Notes under the pieces: generated by a model
Told to the model about the DNA's origin: nothing
The model's input: the letters and a program-made list of their open reading frames with translations, nothing else
The model's database searches: none
Program-made: the position numbers and the translations under genes
Shown: in pieces, positions 35,599 through 47,049 of the stretch
Layout: every line of letters starts with the position of its first letter
How positions within the stretch are numbered: the first letter of the stretch is position 1
DNA from: Incurvaria masculella
Lineage: Eukaryota > Arthropoda > Insecta > Lepidoptera > Incurvariidae
NCBI GenBank assembly: GCA_946894095.1
Contig: OX335644.1
Span: 9,653,595-9,717,594, forward strand
Direction: 5' to 3'
Length of the DNA stretch: 64,000 bases

Positions 35599-36042
35599 GT
35601 AATACACGGTGTTAAACAAGTTCCCGACATTCCCGAAAGGGGATTACTTTGGGTCGCATACTGATTCCGAAAACGAAGGATTTTTCTTGTTTTGAGCCTT
35701 TGTTTTAAGATTTTCGATTTCTAACGATTTATGAAAGTAGGACATTTTTTAAAATAAATGTGAAAATTTACATTCGGATCGACGCGATACAATTGGCGGC
35801 AGCGCGCAGTCAGCTGCGAGACAGCAAACACGTGACCTTGGCAGTAGCGCGTACACATGGCATGCTTACACCATTCCAAAGGGAAATTGCCGCCGAGGTA
35901 ATAGTTTGGATTAAATCTGCAATTTTTTTTTTACTATTTTAGATTTAATTTTTAAATACCACAAAATGATCAGTATACGAAATAGTTAAATAATCGGTAT
36001 TAAAATAGTAATGTGGCGAAAAAAATTAACACCGTGTATAAT
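35599..36042. mobile_element. MITE with 17-bp TIRs
   Basis: GTAATACACGGTGTTAA at the left and TTAACACCGTGTATAAT at the right. A ~445-bp interior without coding. Possible MITE of unknown superfamily; no clear TSD seen. Confidence 0.6.
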
Positions 36043-36539
36043 CCCATAGAAAATATAAATGAGAGTTGTAAGTTTTATAGCGTAATAATAACAATGTTTT
36101 TTTTTGCTATTTGGCAACTCATGGCCTTGATAAAATGTTGCCGAGTCAGTACCTCTATTAACACAGATGATGCAATGTGTGTGAAGGCCTTAAAGTTGTT
36201 AATTTAAGCAATATCAGGAGGCGAATGTACTTAGTGTTCGCCAGTGATTTATTTCAGCAATGGTCAAGAAATTCCATAGAACTGCTTGCAATTTGGGATC
36301 GACAAGACCCAGTCGTTTTGACATATGGCATATTCCACTCACCAGAACTGCATTTGCACAAAGACACTATTAGTTTCTTGCTCCGTATACTTATTCTAAA
36401 ATAAACCAAATTCTGCAACTCAAAACCCTCACACAAAGAATTTGCGCCAAGTCACTCACCAATTGGCTTCTGAACCTAAATTATATTAATACAGAAAATA
36501 TTTTTGTTATAATCAAATAAATACACCACAAATACAGAC

Positions 36540-36950
36540 TAGAGACTAAAAACTCACTAAACTATAACAACTTATTCTAGCTACATCAAAACACATAAAT
36601 ATTTTTAAAGAAAAAAGAAAAAACATCACCTCTAAGATAGTACAATTCCAGCTAATATTAATATATACAAAAACACCCTTGTTTACACATGTTTACATAT
36701 ACATACATTAATACATTACATTATTGTCTCTATATATTATTTCTTATACATTACTAACGCCAACACAGTGCACAATTAGTGCGACGAAAGACACGAAAGA
36801 CACTGACTCCCACAGCACAGGGAATCCTAGTGTGGGAGCCAGGGCTTAAAATATTACCTGTTCATCAAAACTATGTACTGTAACCCATGGTTGTAATTAT
36901 ACCGATGTATGTAATATTAAGAACAAATAAATCTTTAAAAAAAAAACAAT
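36540..36950 (+). mobile_element. Retroposed 3' end with poly(A)
   Basis: A non-coding tract with GTGCGACGAAAGACACGAAA, GACTCCCACAGCACAGGGAA, then AATAAATCTTTAAAAAAAAA (36926-36948). The AATAAA and poly(A) indicate a reverse-transcribed 3' end, probably of a LINE; its 5' limit is uncertain. Confidence 0.45.
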
Positions 36951-37139
36951 CTAAACAGTTAATCTCAAAATCACCAATTCAGACCCATTTACAGCAGCTA
37001 GCTGGTTGGATAGGGTGAACGTTTTACCGTCCTGAGATTGGATAGGAAAAAAATAGTTTTTTTCTGAAATTAATCCCTCCACATTATAGTTTTTGTAAAT
37101 GCTAGGACAAAGAGGTTAAGGTGTTTTATCACCAATAAC

Positions 37140-37260
37140 TCAAAACGACAAATCGGTTCACCCAGGCGGTTTGAGGTAACAAACATAAAAAAAAAACTAA
37201 AAAAAAACATACAGACGAATTGATAACCTCCTCCATTTTTGAAGTCGGTTAAAAATGGAA
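37140..37260 (+). repeat. Dispersed repeat with A-rich core
   Basis: ATCGGTTCACCCAGGC, GGTAACAAACATAAAAAA, CAGACGAATTGATAACCTCC and TTTTTGAAGTCGGTTAAAAA. The same order appears split around the Jockey (37553-37606 plus 41949-42030) and partly at 46715-46770. Confidence 0.65.
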
Positions 37261-37619
37261 ATTATTTTTTACTTTTTAGTGCTTTTTCTTTGAAGTCGGT
37301 AATTTTTTTTGTTAATTTTTTTTTATTTGTTTATTTTTAGTGAATCTGAAGTACACTTACTAATTTGTACACGTCCTTTCCAATAAAAAAAGAATCATAG
37401 AAATCGGTTGGCGTTATATTGAGTTATTCGTCCATTTGTCGCGCACATCTTAATACAAATTTAAGACTTTTATGATTTTCTCATGGATATCATTGTCAGA
37501 ACTTAACCAAATTAAAATGGGACCACTTGGAAGGCACTAGCTATCATTTAAAAAAATAATCATCAAAATCGGTTCACCCAGGCAAAAGTTATGAGCTAAC
37601 AAACATTTTTTTTTGTGTC

Positions 37620-40290
37620 TTGTCTCTCTGCTAATCAGCTTGAATTTGGAGCCTTTATCAGAGGTGTGGGTATGTGGATATGACTTGAAAAGCTGCCGTC
37701 CAATGATGACAAGCTTTATACTTCTATGTATATATATATATATATAATAGTAGGATTTTGAGCGCTTCTGGATTTCCTCCTTGATGGTGGTTACTTTTAG
37801 GTATTCGTGGATCTCCTCGTTTTTGGTGAACCATGGGGCATTGCTGATACTGCGAAGGACCTTGTTTTGGGAGCGTCGTAGTATTTCGATGTTCAATGTG
37901 CTAGCTGAACCCCACAGTTCCAATGCATAGGTCCAAACTGGCTTGAGGATGATGTTATAAACAAGGAGTTTATTTGTCAGTGAAAGCCTGGATCTTTTTC
38001 CCATTAGCCAATACAGGCTGTTAAAACGTAGGTTGAGCTGATCTCTTTTGGCCTTAATGTGGTTCTTCCAGTGGAGTCGTCTGTCCAAGTGGCAACCTAG
38101 GTATTTGACACACGTCTTGTGGGGTAGGATCTCACCCCTCAGCTGAACCGGTGGGCAATCACCCTGCCGCAACGTGAATGTGATGTGCACTGATTTTGAT
38201 GGACTTGCCTGTATACGCCACTGATCCAGCCAAGTGTCCACTTTGCGTAGATGCCATTGCAGTATCTCAGAAGCATGGGCAGTGTTTGTCGAGCAAGCAA
38301 TAATTGCAGCATCATCTGCATAGGTGGCGCTGAGAATGTTGTCGGACTCGGGTATGTCAGCTGTAAATATAAGATATAGTACAGGGCCGAGAACTGACCC
38401 CTGTGGAACTCCAGCTCGACACTCGCGGAAGCACGAATATTCGTTTCCTACCTTTGTTTGGAACAATCGGCCCACTAAATAAGATGCGGTGATCATATGT
38501 ATAGTGTGGGGTAGGAGTTTCTTAATCTTGTACAGGAGACCCTTGTGCCAAACTCGGTCAAATGCTTGTTGTACATCCAAGAAGGCGGCAGAGCAATATT
38601 TCGAAGGATTGTCTTATCTTCCGAACCACTCTGTGCACCTGTTCAATAGTTGAGTGGTGGGATCGGAACCCAAACTGGTGGTCAGAGATGTCATTACGCT
38701 CCTCCAAGATTGGTTTTAGCCGACTAAGAAAGATGATCTCAAATAATTTGGACATGGCGGGTAGCAGACTAATAGGCCTATAGGAAGACACCTCATTAGC
38801 TGGTTTTAAATTTTTGTGGAACATTATTATTTGTGACATCTTCCAAATATAGGGAAAATAAAGCAGTCTCAGAAAGGCATTAAAGACGATCGTAAGAAAG
38901 ACAATGCCTTTCCTGGGTAGCTTCTTTAGAACCTCGGCAGTTATTAAATCATGTCCTGGTGCTTTTTTGTTTGGAAGTACTCTGATTTGCTTGGCCATCT
39001 CTCTTGGAGTAGCAGGTTTAATTGGTAGTGACATTTGTTGGTCGCTCTGTAGATATTCTTCGATTTTCACTTCCGTTGAATTGCCACTAGTTGAGTTTGG
39101 CTTGAAGGTGTCTTCCAGGTACTCTCCAAACAATTCGGCTTTCTCAGCGCAGCTTCTTGCCCATGTGTTATTAACTCGTTTTAATGGAGGTATTGATTTC
39201 TGAGGTCTGTTTAAAGATTTAGTAACTTTCCACAGGGAGTGTTCACCATGCTGGGTTGGAGATAGTGTTTCGAGTTTATTTTCTAGTGTTTTATTTTCTA
39301 CTTTCGTGATCAACCTTTTCAGTTCGCGTTTGGCTCTATTTAGTTTGGCCCTGTCTGTTGGATGTCTACTAAGTTGGTATTTTCGCCTCAGGGTACGCTT
39401 TTTGGAGACCATTTCTCTGACTTCAAGTGGAAATGTTTTGAAGTTGTGCCTGTCTGCCAGGGCGGGAGTAGCTTTCCATGCTGAGATTTGGATGAGATTC
39501 GTGATATTGAATACAGCATTTTCAATATCGTTGGGATTTTTAAGTGGGATTCTAAGGTTTATATTTCTTCTAAGTAGTCCTGAAAAGAGTCCCAGTCAGT
39601 TTTCTTGTTATAGAGCATGCAGGTCTTTTCTTTTACGACAATCATGGTGCTCAATGTCAATATTACAGGTGTATGATCCGATGAACCGTCGATACAAGAT
39701 TCGATACTCAGGTATAGATCAGATATCCCCTTCGTAATAAAGAAGTCAAGTAGGTCTGGTATTTTATTTGTGTCAGTAGGCCAGTAGGTCGGCTCTCCAG
39801 TAGATATTGTCTTAAGGTGATTACTGTCTATACATTTTTTGAGTTCACGCCCTCTGGTCAATGTAATTCTAGATCCCCAAAATGTATGTTTGGCGTTCCA
39901 ATCCCCAACAACCACGAATCTGTGCCCAAGTGTATGGAAGAACTGAAAAAACATTTCTTTCTTGATGCGGTGCTTTGGAGGACAATACACTGATGTCACC
40001 GTGAGTGGGCCCTGCCAGTCGTCAATTGACACAGAAGTAGCTTGGAGGTAATCATGTCGATATTCCATCAACTCGTGGTGTTTTATGTTATTCCTGATGA
40101 TTACCGCAGCTCCTCCGTGGGCAGTATGATCAGGATTGTTTGTGCAGTAGAAGGAATGTCCGGTTAAGTTAAACCTTCTTGTGTCAATCATATGGGTTTC
40201 CGACAGAAGGAGAATGTCGAGCTCATGGTTTGATAATAGTAGTTCTACTTCATGTTTGTTTGGCGCCAGTCCATTTATGTTCCAAGTAGA
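37620..40290 (-). pseudogene. Jockey ORF2 (endonuclease/reverse transcriptase), frameshifted
   Basis: Starts with an APE domain (STWNINGLAPNKHE at about 40270; SETHMIDTRRF; VVGDWNAKHTFWGSR; GSSDHTPV), then RT (KKAPGHDLITAEVLKKLPRKG, SYRPISLLPAMSKLFE, DHQFGFRSHHSTIEQ, VQQAFDRVWHKGLLYK, AGVPQGSVLGPVLY, YADDAAI). There are frame changes near 39560 and at about 38560-38580. It would nick target DNA and copy its own RNA by target-primed reverse transcription. Confidence 0.88.
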
Positions 40291-40673
40291 GATCCTCAGA
40301 TTACTAATAAATTTTACTGATGAGCACGGTAATTAGGCTCACAAGATTGCCTATTTGCTGTACTAGAGTATCTATTTTCTCTGATTGCTTGGAAAACATA
40401 GATTCTAGAATATTTGTTGTCTGAGACTCTTGATGGTCTCGGGTATTCTTGGCGGCTTCAGCGTAGGTGGCTTTAGAACTCTGTGCTCTAGGGTTAGCAG
40501 TGGGCTGTCTATTTGAGTTGGGGCTCATTCCAAGTGGATTGGCATATATTTCGGGATAGTTTCTATGACTTTTAGGTGGTTCGGAGTTGTCTGGTGAGGG
40601 TTTCCAGGTTAATGTTTTTGGATACAGTTTACGATGCTTTCTGTCTAATATTTCTTTATATACATGGCATCCT

Positions 40674-41945
40674 TTATAGTTTGCTGGGTGACTCCCGAGG
40701 CAAAGTGCACATCGCTGGGGTGTTTCTGTCTTTTTTTGTGCAGTCTATGGTCTTATGGCCACCTGCACACTTTACGCAACTATACGGCCTCATACAGTTA
40801 TTCTTTGTGTGGCCGTACTGCTGGCACCTGGTGCACTGGGCGATCGTCGTTTTCTTTTTAGGGTCCTCAATCTGGACTCTTTGATTGTAGATATATTCTA
40901 TCTTCTTTACCTCCTTATTTTTATCAGAAGGATCAAGGTTAACAAATAAAGTGTCAAGTGGTTCTTTTGTAGATTGGCTTCTGGCGCATACAATCTCCCC
41001 TCTGACTGTATTTCCAGTGGATTCAATGCTTTCTCTGATTTCTTCCTTTGGTGTTGTGTGGTGTAGTTGCTTTATTATAATTCTGTAGCATCTTTCCTCT
41101 TTTCTTGTAAAGGTATGACCTATAAGTCCTTCACTCCTTATATGACTAATGAGAGTTTTGTAAGTCTCGATGGAATCACAAGATACTCTGAGTTGATTTT
41201 TGGACATGATTGTATAACTATAATGTGCTTTTTCTACGACTTTCTGGATTAACTCGGAAAGCTTTTTTAGGTCGTCGATACCATACAGGATAATCGGTGG
41301 TGGCTTCGATGGTTTCACATATTTTGTCGGGTTTTCTCTTGTTGATTCGGATTGGTCTTCTCGTTCATAAATATTAAGCCCAGAAAAGCTGTTGGTTGTT
41401 GGTATTGGTTGGATGTCGTTATCATTAGGTGGCAAGTTAAGACGTATGGTCTTTGTGTTCTGGAAATTTTTACGTATCTTTGAAGTTGGAGAAAGAGAGT
41501 CTAGTGACCGTTCTCTTTTTCTCAAGGTTGGAGCCCTTTGCCAGGAGAATTTTGATTGCTGTCTGTCAGAGTTCTGTGTAGGATTTTTCAGCTGGTTTTC
41601 TACAGTGTTGCTGGTTAGGTCATTTAAGGATTAGCTTCTTGGGTGTGATTCAAACATTCCCCTGTGGAAGGTTTGCTGGATCAATTTTGGAGCTGAATTT
41701 TTCACTATCAAGGGGGTATTTTCTTGGCCGGAGTGAAACTTTGTTTGTATTAGTTTTGTTCCTTTTTGAGTGGTCTCATTTATGTGGGTTTTGTCATGTC
41801 TGAGTATATTGTCATCTGTAATTTCTTCGGGAGTACTTGCCCCAGTAGTATTTGCCAGTGCAGCAGTCTGCTGGACTACGGGACCTTCGGTAGCATTTTT
41901 CACGCCTAACAGCCCGGATACTGGAAGACGACGGTGGTCAGCCAT
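40674..41945 (-). pseudogene. Jockey ORF1 (gag-like nucleic-acid-binding protein), broken
   Basis: The ATG at 41943-41945 opens MADHRRLPVSGLLG...; this frame ends at 41631, and the main gag frame resumes (40674-41525). It has CCHC zinc knuckles CTRCQQYGHTKNNC and CVKCAGGHKTIDC near the C terminus. Its role in the family is RNA binding and RNP formation. Confidence 0.85.
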
Positions 41946-42455
41946 TGGTAACAAACATAAAAAAAAAAACAAAAAAAAAATACAGACGAATTGATAACCT
42001 CATCCTTTTTTGAAGTCGGTTAAAAATATAGTAAATAAATTAACTGAAGAGTTCAAAACTATCCATGCATTTGAGTAGGAGCCAAATTTTTGATTAGATA
42101 ATTATCACGTTTTGCGATGAACCTACCTTACCTTGAAGAGATTGTAAACAAACACGGAACCAAATGAAAGCGTACCGTAAAAATCAAACTGCGCTGGTGG
42201 AATAGATGAACACAGACCGTTGGGATATCACAGAACATATAATTGTGGGATATTTTATTTTCTGTGAGTGAACACAAATGAACACAACGCACAGAATGCT
42301 TTCCATCAACGCTGCCTATGGTCTGAGTCACAGAACATATAGCACATAGAGCGCTCAAACGCTGACAGCGTGAATACAGTTGGTCCGAGACGCGCTGACA
42401 GTGCTCACAAATGCAAGATTGTGAGGTATGACGTCACGATGACGTCAACGTTCTA

Positions 42456-43073
42456 CCCCTTGGTCCGAATTGGGTTGACAGTGCTCACAAATATATTCGT
42501 GCAAACACCTGGTCCGAATCAGTATTCGCGAATACTGCAATATTTGCGATATCAAATCGGACCGATTGTGAGCGTGTTAACGGTGCTTACAATATAACCT
42601 GCGGCAGGCATATATCGCGCGGCAAATTTGATTTTGATACTGCAAGTAAAGGACACAGAATATAAAATGAAACGCGTCACCGCTTTCACTCGCCCTTTCG
42701 ATGCAGTAACTACTTAATCGTGTGCAATACTGCAGAAATGCGCGCTCTCTCCATTGTCGTTATACTACTATTACGGCTGTTTGCCAAATTCTATGTATAT
42801 CAACATATCAAAATCACCTTCATCATCACTCTCATTGTCACATAATGTTAGTGTTATCCGCTTGCAAATTGTTCATTGTTAACCATTAAATACTATTTTT
42901 TGTTAAAGACATATTAAACAATAGTTCCAGGTTATATTGTGAGCACCGTTAGCACGCTCACAATCGGTCCGATTTGATATCGCAAATATTGCAGTATTCG
43001 AGAATACTTATTCGGACCATGTATTTGCACGAATATATTTGTGAGCACTGTCAACCCAATTCGGACCAAGGGG
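42456..43073. mobile_element. Long-TIR DNA element with CTA target duplication
   Basis: Arms 42456-~42602 and ~42928-43073 are inverted repeats of about 146 bp, starting CCCCTTGGTCCGAATTGGGT. CTA occurs at 42453-42455 and at 43074-43076. The 330-bp centre is non-coding. A related partial unit (GACAGTGCTCACAAATGCAA) lies just outside at 42385-42420. Confidence 0.8.
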
Positions 43074-43109
43074 CTACTCAGGAAAGCGAAAACAAGTTAG
43101 TCACGGATG

Positions 43110-43250
43110 AAAGTGAGATGGTTTCGCCCGACGTCATCAAATATCAAACTTTATGTTAGTGTCGTCGCATTCTATATAGAATAATTTGAAAGGGACAACA
43201 CTAGGATGACCCGTGGATGTTATTGCATGAGTACAAAAGCGTTTTGACTC
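43110..43250. repeat. Dispersed repeat, inverted copy of 378-505
   Basis: GACGTCATCAAATATCAAAC and GAAAGGGACAACACTAGGAT match the complement of NSUN6 intron 1 sequence. Confidence 0.6.
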
Positions 43251-43439
43251 ACCGGTAAGTAGCGGTGGCACGTACGAATATTTCTGGATACTTAGTACGA
43301 CGAGTACGGTGACAAAAATACTAGTGACAGTAACTAATGACAATATATCTACAGTGACAGAATAAAACCATACAATCTCTGGTTTATCTGGGAAATCCCT
43401 CCGTGCCGTTTCTACCACCGCTCAACGCGTAACAGGCAA

Positions 43440-43600
43440 GGAATGCACCCATTCACTGTCCACTTTCAAAAAAGAAGAACCAACCAAGCGATCCCCTAGA
43501 TCCTTTCTCTATTGGGTCGGTAAACAATGGAATTGAACCCCTGCCAAGGTGTTTCCCCCAAAGTACAACCGGGCCCCCTACTACGAACGCTATCGAGCAG
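43440..43600 (+). mobile_element. LINE C-terminal remnant
   Basis: Reads ...FLYWVGKQWN, then VFPPKYNRAP after a stop, alignable with the fragment at 490-715. Confidence 0.45.
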
Positions 43601-43662
43601 GCGCTATTACAAAGCTGACATCGCCTGTCAAAAATATTGTATGCGTTTGTCGAAAGTTTGAA

Positions 43663-43709
43663 TTGCTCTGAATGGACCCCCGATGGAACTGGGGGTCCAT
43701 TCAGAGCAA
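43663..43709. repeat. Perfect 19-bp hairpin
   Basis: TTGCTCTGAATGGACCCCC, a 9-nt loop, and its exact complement. It overlaps the left end of the MITE upstream of FTSJ1, so it may be a MITE end with inverted duplicate. Confidence 0.75.
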
Positions 43710-44030
43710 GAGTGAGTTAGAGTACGGGAGTGAGTTAACCTAAAAAAATAGCTGGGAAATATATTATTATTTAAATAACGGAACCGTTATTTATACTTCC
43801 AACGTATTTACGGGACAAACCAGATTTTCACCTAACTGTAATGATGTTCTAGAAGTGTGGAAACAGTAACTATTTAAAAGAGTGAGTTGATATTTAGTGG
43901 CGAATTCGAACTCACTCTTGCTCTGAATGGACCCCCAGTTCCGGTATTTAAATAATAATATATTTCCCAGCTATTTTTAGGTTAACTCACTCCCGAACTC
44001 GAACTCACTCTTGCCTTGAATGGATCCCCA
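43690..44030. mobile_element. MITE with ~88-bp TIRs directly upstream of FTSJ1
   Basis: Left TGGGGGTCCATTCAGAGCAA ... TAGCTGGGAAATATATTATT matches the complement of 43946-44030. The right end is 46 bp before the FTSJ1 ATG. Confidence 0.75.
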
Positions 44031-44076
44031 GATCGAACCAGCCAGCCAGTGACGGAAACTCCACGGAAGTTTAATA

Positions 44077-44955
44077 ATGGGGAAAACTTCAAAAGACAAG
44101 CGGGATATCTACTACCGCCTCGCCAAAGAAGAAGGCTGGCGTGCGCGCAGCGCCTTCAAGCTACTGCAGATCGACGACGAGTACGACATCTTCCGGGGTG
44201 TGACCCGCGCCGTTGACCTGTGCGCCGCTCCCGGAAGCTGGAGCCAAGTACTCAGCAAGAAGCTCCGCCACAACACGCAGGATTCGGGCCAGGTGAAGAT
44301 AGTCGCCGTGGACCTGCAAGCGATGGCGGCACTACCCGGTGTCAAACAGATACAAGGGGACATAACCAAGCTTAGCACCGCCCAGGAGATTATCGCTGAG
44401 TTCGAGGGGCAACAGGCCGAACTAGTGGTGTGCGACGGGGCCCCCGATGTTACCGGACTGCACGACATTGACGAATACATCCAGTCGCAGTTGCTCCTGG
44501 CCGCTCTAAACATTACAACACACGTGCTGAAATCGGGTGGCGTTTTCCTTGCTAAAATATTCCGCGGCAAAGATGTGACGCTCCTTTACTCGCAGCTGAA
44601 GCAGTTCTTCACTCATGTAACGATCGCTAAGCCAAGGAGCTCGAGGAATTCTAGCATCGAAGCATTTGTGGTTTGTCAAAACTACAGTCCTCCCGAGGGC
44701 TATATTCCCACTATGGTAAATCCGTTATTGGACCATAAATATTGTGACTTTAACGAGTTTACAGGTCCTAATCGGTTGATTGTCCCATTCAATGCGTGTG
44801 GTGATTTGAGTGCGTATGATTCCGATACTACATATGCTCTGCAGCTCGAAGGACAAGGGAGCTATGAATACAAGGAGCCGGTTCAAGGCCCCATCAATCC
44901 TCCATACCAAGACATTCTGGACAAAACCAAGAAACTGAGTTTGCCTGAAAATTGA
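44077..44955 (+). CDS. FTSJ1: FTSJ1/TRM7-like tRNA 2'-O-ribose methyltransferase
   Basis: A single-exon gene of 292 aa, close to the usual 290-330 aa. It starts [20 protein letters not shown], the conserved family N terminus. SAM-binding motif [13 protein letters not shown] (about 47-59). The K-D-K-E catalytic tetrad is complete: Lys28 in RARSAFKL, Asp in [11 protein letters not shown], Lys in [10 protein letters not shown], Glu in [11 protein letters not shown]. Known family role: SAM-dependent 2'-O-methylation of anticodon-loop positions 32 and/or 34 in tRNAs (e.g. Phe, Trp, Leu), with WDR6 or THADA-type partners. Which position this copy serves cannot be told from the sequence; insects have two TRM7 paralogues. 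GC-richer coding than its surroundings. A MITE sits just upstream; AATAAA follows at 45001. Confidence 0.96.
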   Translation: MGKTSKDKRDIYYRLAKEEGWRARSAFKLLQIDDEYDIFRGVTRAVDLCAAPGSWSQVLSKKLRHNTQDSGQVKIVAVDLQAMAALPGVKQIQGDITKLSTAQEIIAEFEGQQAELVVCDGAPDVTGLHDIDEYIQSQLLLAALNITTHVLKSGGVFLAKIFRGKDVTLLYSQLKQFFTHVTIAKPRSSRNSSIEAFVVCQNYSPPEGYIPTMVNPLLDHKYCDFNEFTGPNRLIVPFNACGDLSAYDSDTTYALQLEGQGSYEYKEPVQGPINPPYQDILDKTKKLSLPEN

Positions 44956-45000
44956 TTTAAATGTGTTTTTGCGAGCGGTATCGTAACTAAAGGAATTGCA

Positions 45001-45006
45001 AATAAA
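45001..45006 (+). promoter_or_regulatory. FTSJ1 polyadenylation signal
   Basis: AATAAA 46 bp after the stop codon. Confidence 0.7.
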
Positions 45007-45193
45007 ACGGGTCACTGTAACCCATTAATTCATGTCCCACTGTAAACTACAGGAAAATAGCCATATAGCACGGGGCAAAAGAATTTCTAAATAAAATTAT
45101 GTTCCAACTGAAAAAAATATCGAAGGTTTTAAGATCAAGGTGTTACTATGTTAACTTATTAAACACACTATACTCCACCGGTACTATACTAAC

Positions 45194-45319
45194 GCCCGGT
45201 TCCACCACCTCCAGCTACAAAAATTCCAAAGTTATCTTTCGGTTACATCATACAAATATGCAATGTAGCCGAATGTTAACTATCGGATTTCAGGTAACTG
45301 GAGGTGGTGAAAACAGGGG
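45194..45319. mobile_element. MITE (CCACCACCTCCAG TIR), copy 1
   Basis: Left CCCGGTTCCACCACCTCCAG, right CTGGAGGTGGTGAAAACAGG. A second copy at 54902-55025 shares the interior TTTCGGTTA...CGGATTTCAGGTAAC. Confidence 0.75.
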
Positions 45320-45428
45320 TAAGTACAGTGTAATCTCACTAATTCGGCACTATTAAAAACTATTAATATTCCTTTTATTGGATTGTTCGGATTACCGGAT
45401 TATGGTGAAAAAGTCATAAGGTAATGAA

Positions 45429-45978
45429 TTAAGGTGGCCCATCCCGCTCATCTCCCCATATAAAAGGGGAAAGAAGATCACGCCCATATTTCTTGTCAGA
45501 GATCCAAAATTTTGCTCAAAATAGCTTTATTTGATCGAACTAGATGTCTGATGACCATTGGCATTGTAAAATTGTGTTTGGTTTCTAAGTTATAAGGTCC
45601 GAAAGTTCGCATTTTTCGCGCGTTTTATACAATAACTTTGGAAGTGGATTACGCAATGATAAAGTAAAAACATCTTAAAAAGATTAGTCATCAGACATAG
45701 CTTATTTAATCAAGATTTATAATCTATTTGGTTTTTGTTCGATTTTTTACTACAGCAGTCGTGGTTTACTTTTAGCTATAAGTCGTTTTGAAATTAAAAT
45801 TTTCGTAAATCTTACCAAATCATACACTATGCACATTGTCTTTTTTGTGGTCATGTTGCATCTTCCTCATCACGGAGCCTGTCTTATTTTTTGAAACAGA
45901 GAAGGTCCCAGAGCGCAACAGCACGGTTTTGTACCGTGCCCGCGAATGAGTTAGGGCCGCCGGGTTGGGCCACCTTAA
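45429..45978. mobile_element. TTAA-flanked element, chimeric relative of 34049-34837
   Basis: The left ~410 bp follows the foldback arm (AAGGTGGCCCATCCCGCTCA, GATCGAACTAGATGTCTGAT) while the right ~130 bp is unrelated to that arm except for the terminal TTGGGCCACCTTAA. TTAA at both ends. Confidence 0.7.
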
Positions 45979-45999
45979 ATAAAGTATTTCATAGAGTGA

Positions 46000-47049
46000 A
46001 TAAATGTATGTCATGTATTAAATTAACAGTAGGTACATTTGTAATTAACTAGTTTTGAAATAATCCTTAATTGAGGTCTGCTTTTGTGCAACTTGTAGTC
46101 CTTGCTTAAAAACCTTTTCTCGCATGTTGCGAAGAATCATCTGATCTGACTGATCATTACTAAATAAGGCATATCTGATAAAACTTTACTGGACATTTTA
46201 GGCACCTAATAAGTCACTGGTTTGCTTTGTGACCATAAAACAGCCTGTATATTGTTGTTGTAGTCCCCGTCCCCTAAGCCTTGGCCTATTGCCTGGTGTG
46301 TGCTGCAGCAATGCAACATTGGTGTATTGAGGGGGTGTGAAACATTTGCTAAAAATATAGACAGCGTTCACTCTCTGGAAAGTTGTAAAATAGTCAATGT
46401 AACTGATATGATTCAACAACATTTAGCAAATTTAAATATGCGGATATCTCACCTCTACTATCTCACTATTCTGTAAAATGTACCATAATTCAAACACTTC
46501 TCAATTGATGAAAATATTTTGAAAAGGTATTGCGCAAGCAATTACCTATTTTTACCTTGCTTTTGTTATAAGGCATTGGTTTGGCGAATAATATTTCATA
46601 GAATAGTCTAGGTGGGAGGAAACCGCAGCGCAGATTTAAAGCAAAATAAAATTAGGTTGATGCGTTCATTGCAAGTTTTTTTTAAATTATTTAAATGAGA
46701 TAAGATTTCATTTAAAAAAAAATCCCACGAATTGAGAACCTCCTTTTTTTTGAAGTTGCTTAAAAATACAGCAAGAATTTCAAATCATTATTTCTGCAAA
46801 TATTTACTGGTGAGAAAACCACTGGCATGTAAATTTAAATTGGATATCAACCAAATTGAAATTATTAAAAAAATTACAGCTAACTGACAGTTTTATATTT
46901 GCTTATCATTCGGATTTTCTGCTTTATCAAAATTTTTGTAATCAAAATTTAAGTGTGTGATCCAAAGTTTAGATTTCTGGTGTGATTCTGGAATGGGTTC
47001 CAGATGATTTTTTCCATTTATTGAAGTAAATTGCCAAAATTGTAGCAAA
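46000..47049. other. Intergenic DNA upstream of the 15-exon gene
   Basis: Contains a partial dispersed repeat at 46715-46770 (CACGAATTGAGAACCTCC, TTTTGAAGTTGC). Otherwise nothing recognised; a promoter was not identified. Confidence 0.4.

Larger units (their letters stand above)
37607..41948 (-). mobile_element. Near full-length Jockey-type LINE with target-site duplication
   Basis: A 10-bp direct repeat TAACAAACAT flanks it (37597-37606 and 41949-41958). The 3' poly(A) shows as T8 at 37607-37614. Order on the minus strand: gag-like ORF with CCHC knuckles, APE endonuclease, RT with catalytic YADDAAI. It is inserted within a copy of the dispersed repeat also seen at 37140-37260. The 5' end lies only about 3 bp before the gag ATG. 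At least one frameshift breaks the RT near 38570, and a (TA)n expansion at 37722-37748 alters the C terminus, so it is probably dead. Confidence 0.9.

Noticed and set aside
44112..44570. 152-codon minus-strand ORF
   Set aside because: Antisense shadow of FTSJ1.
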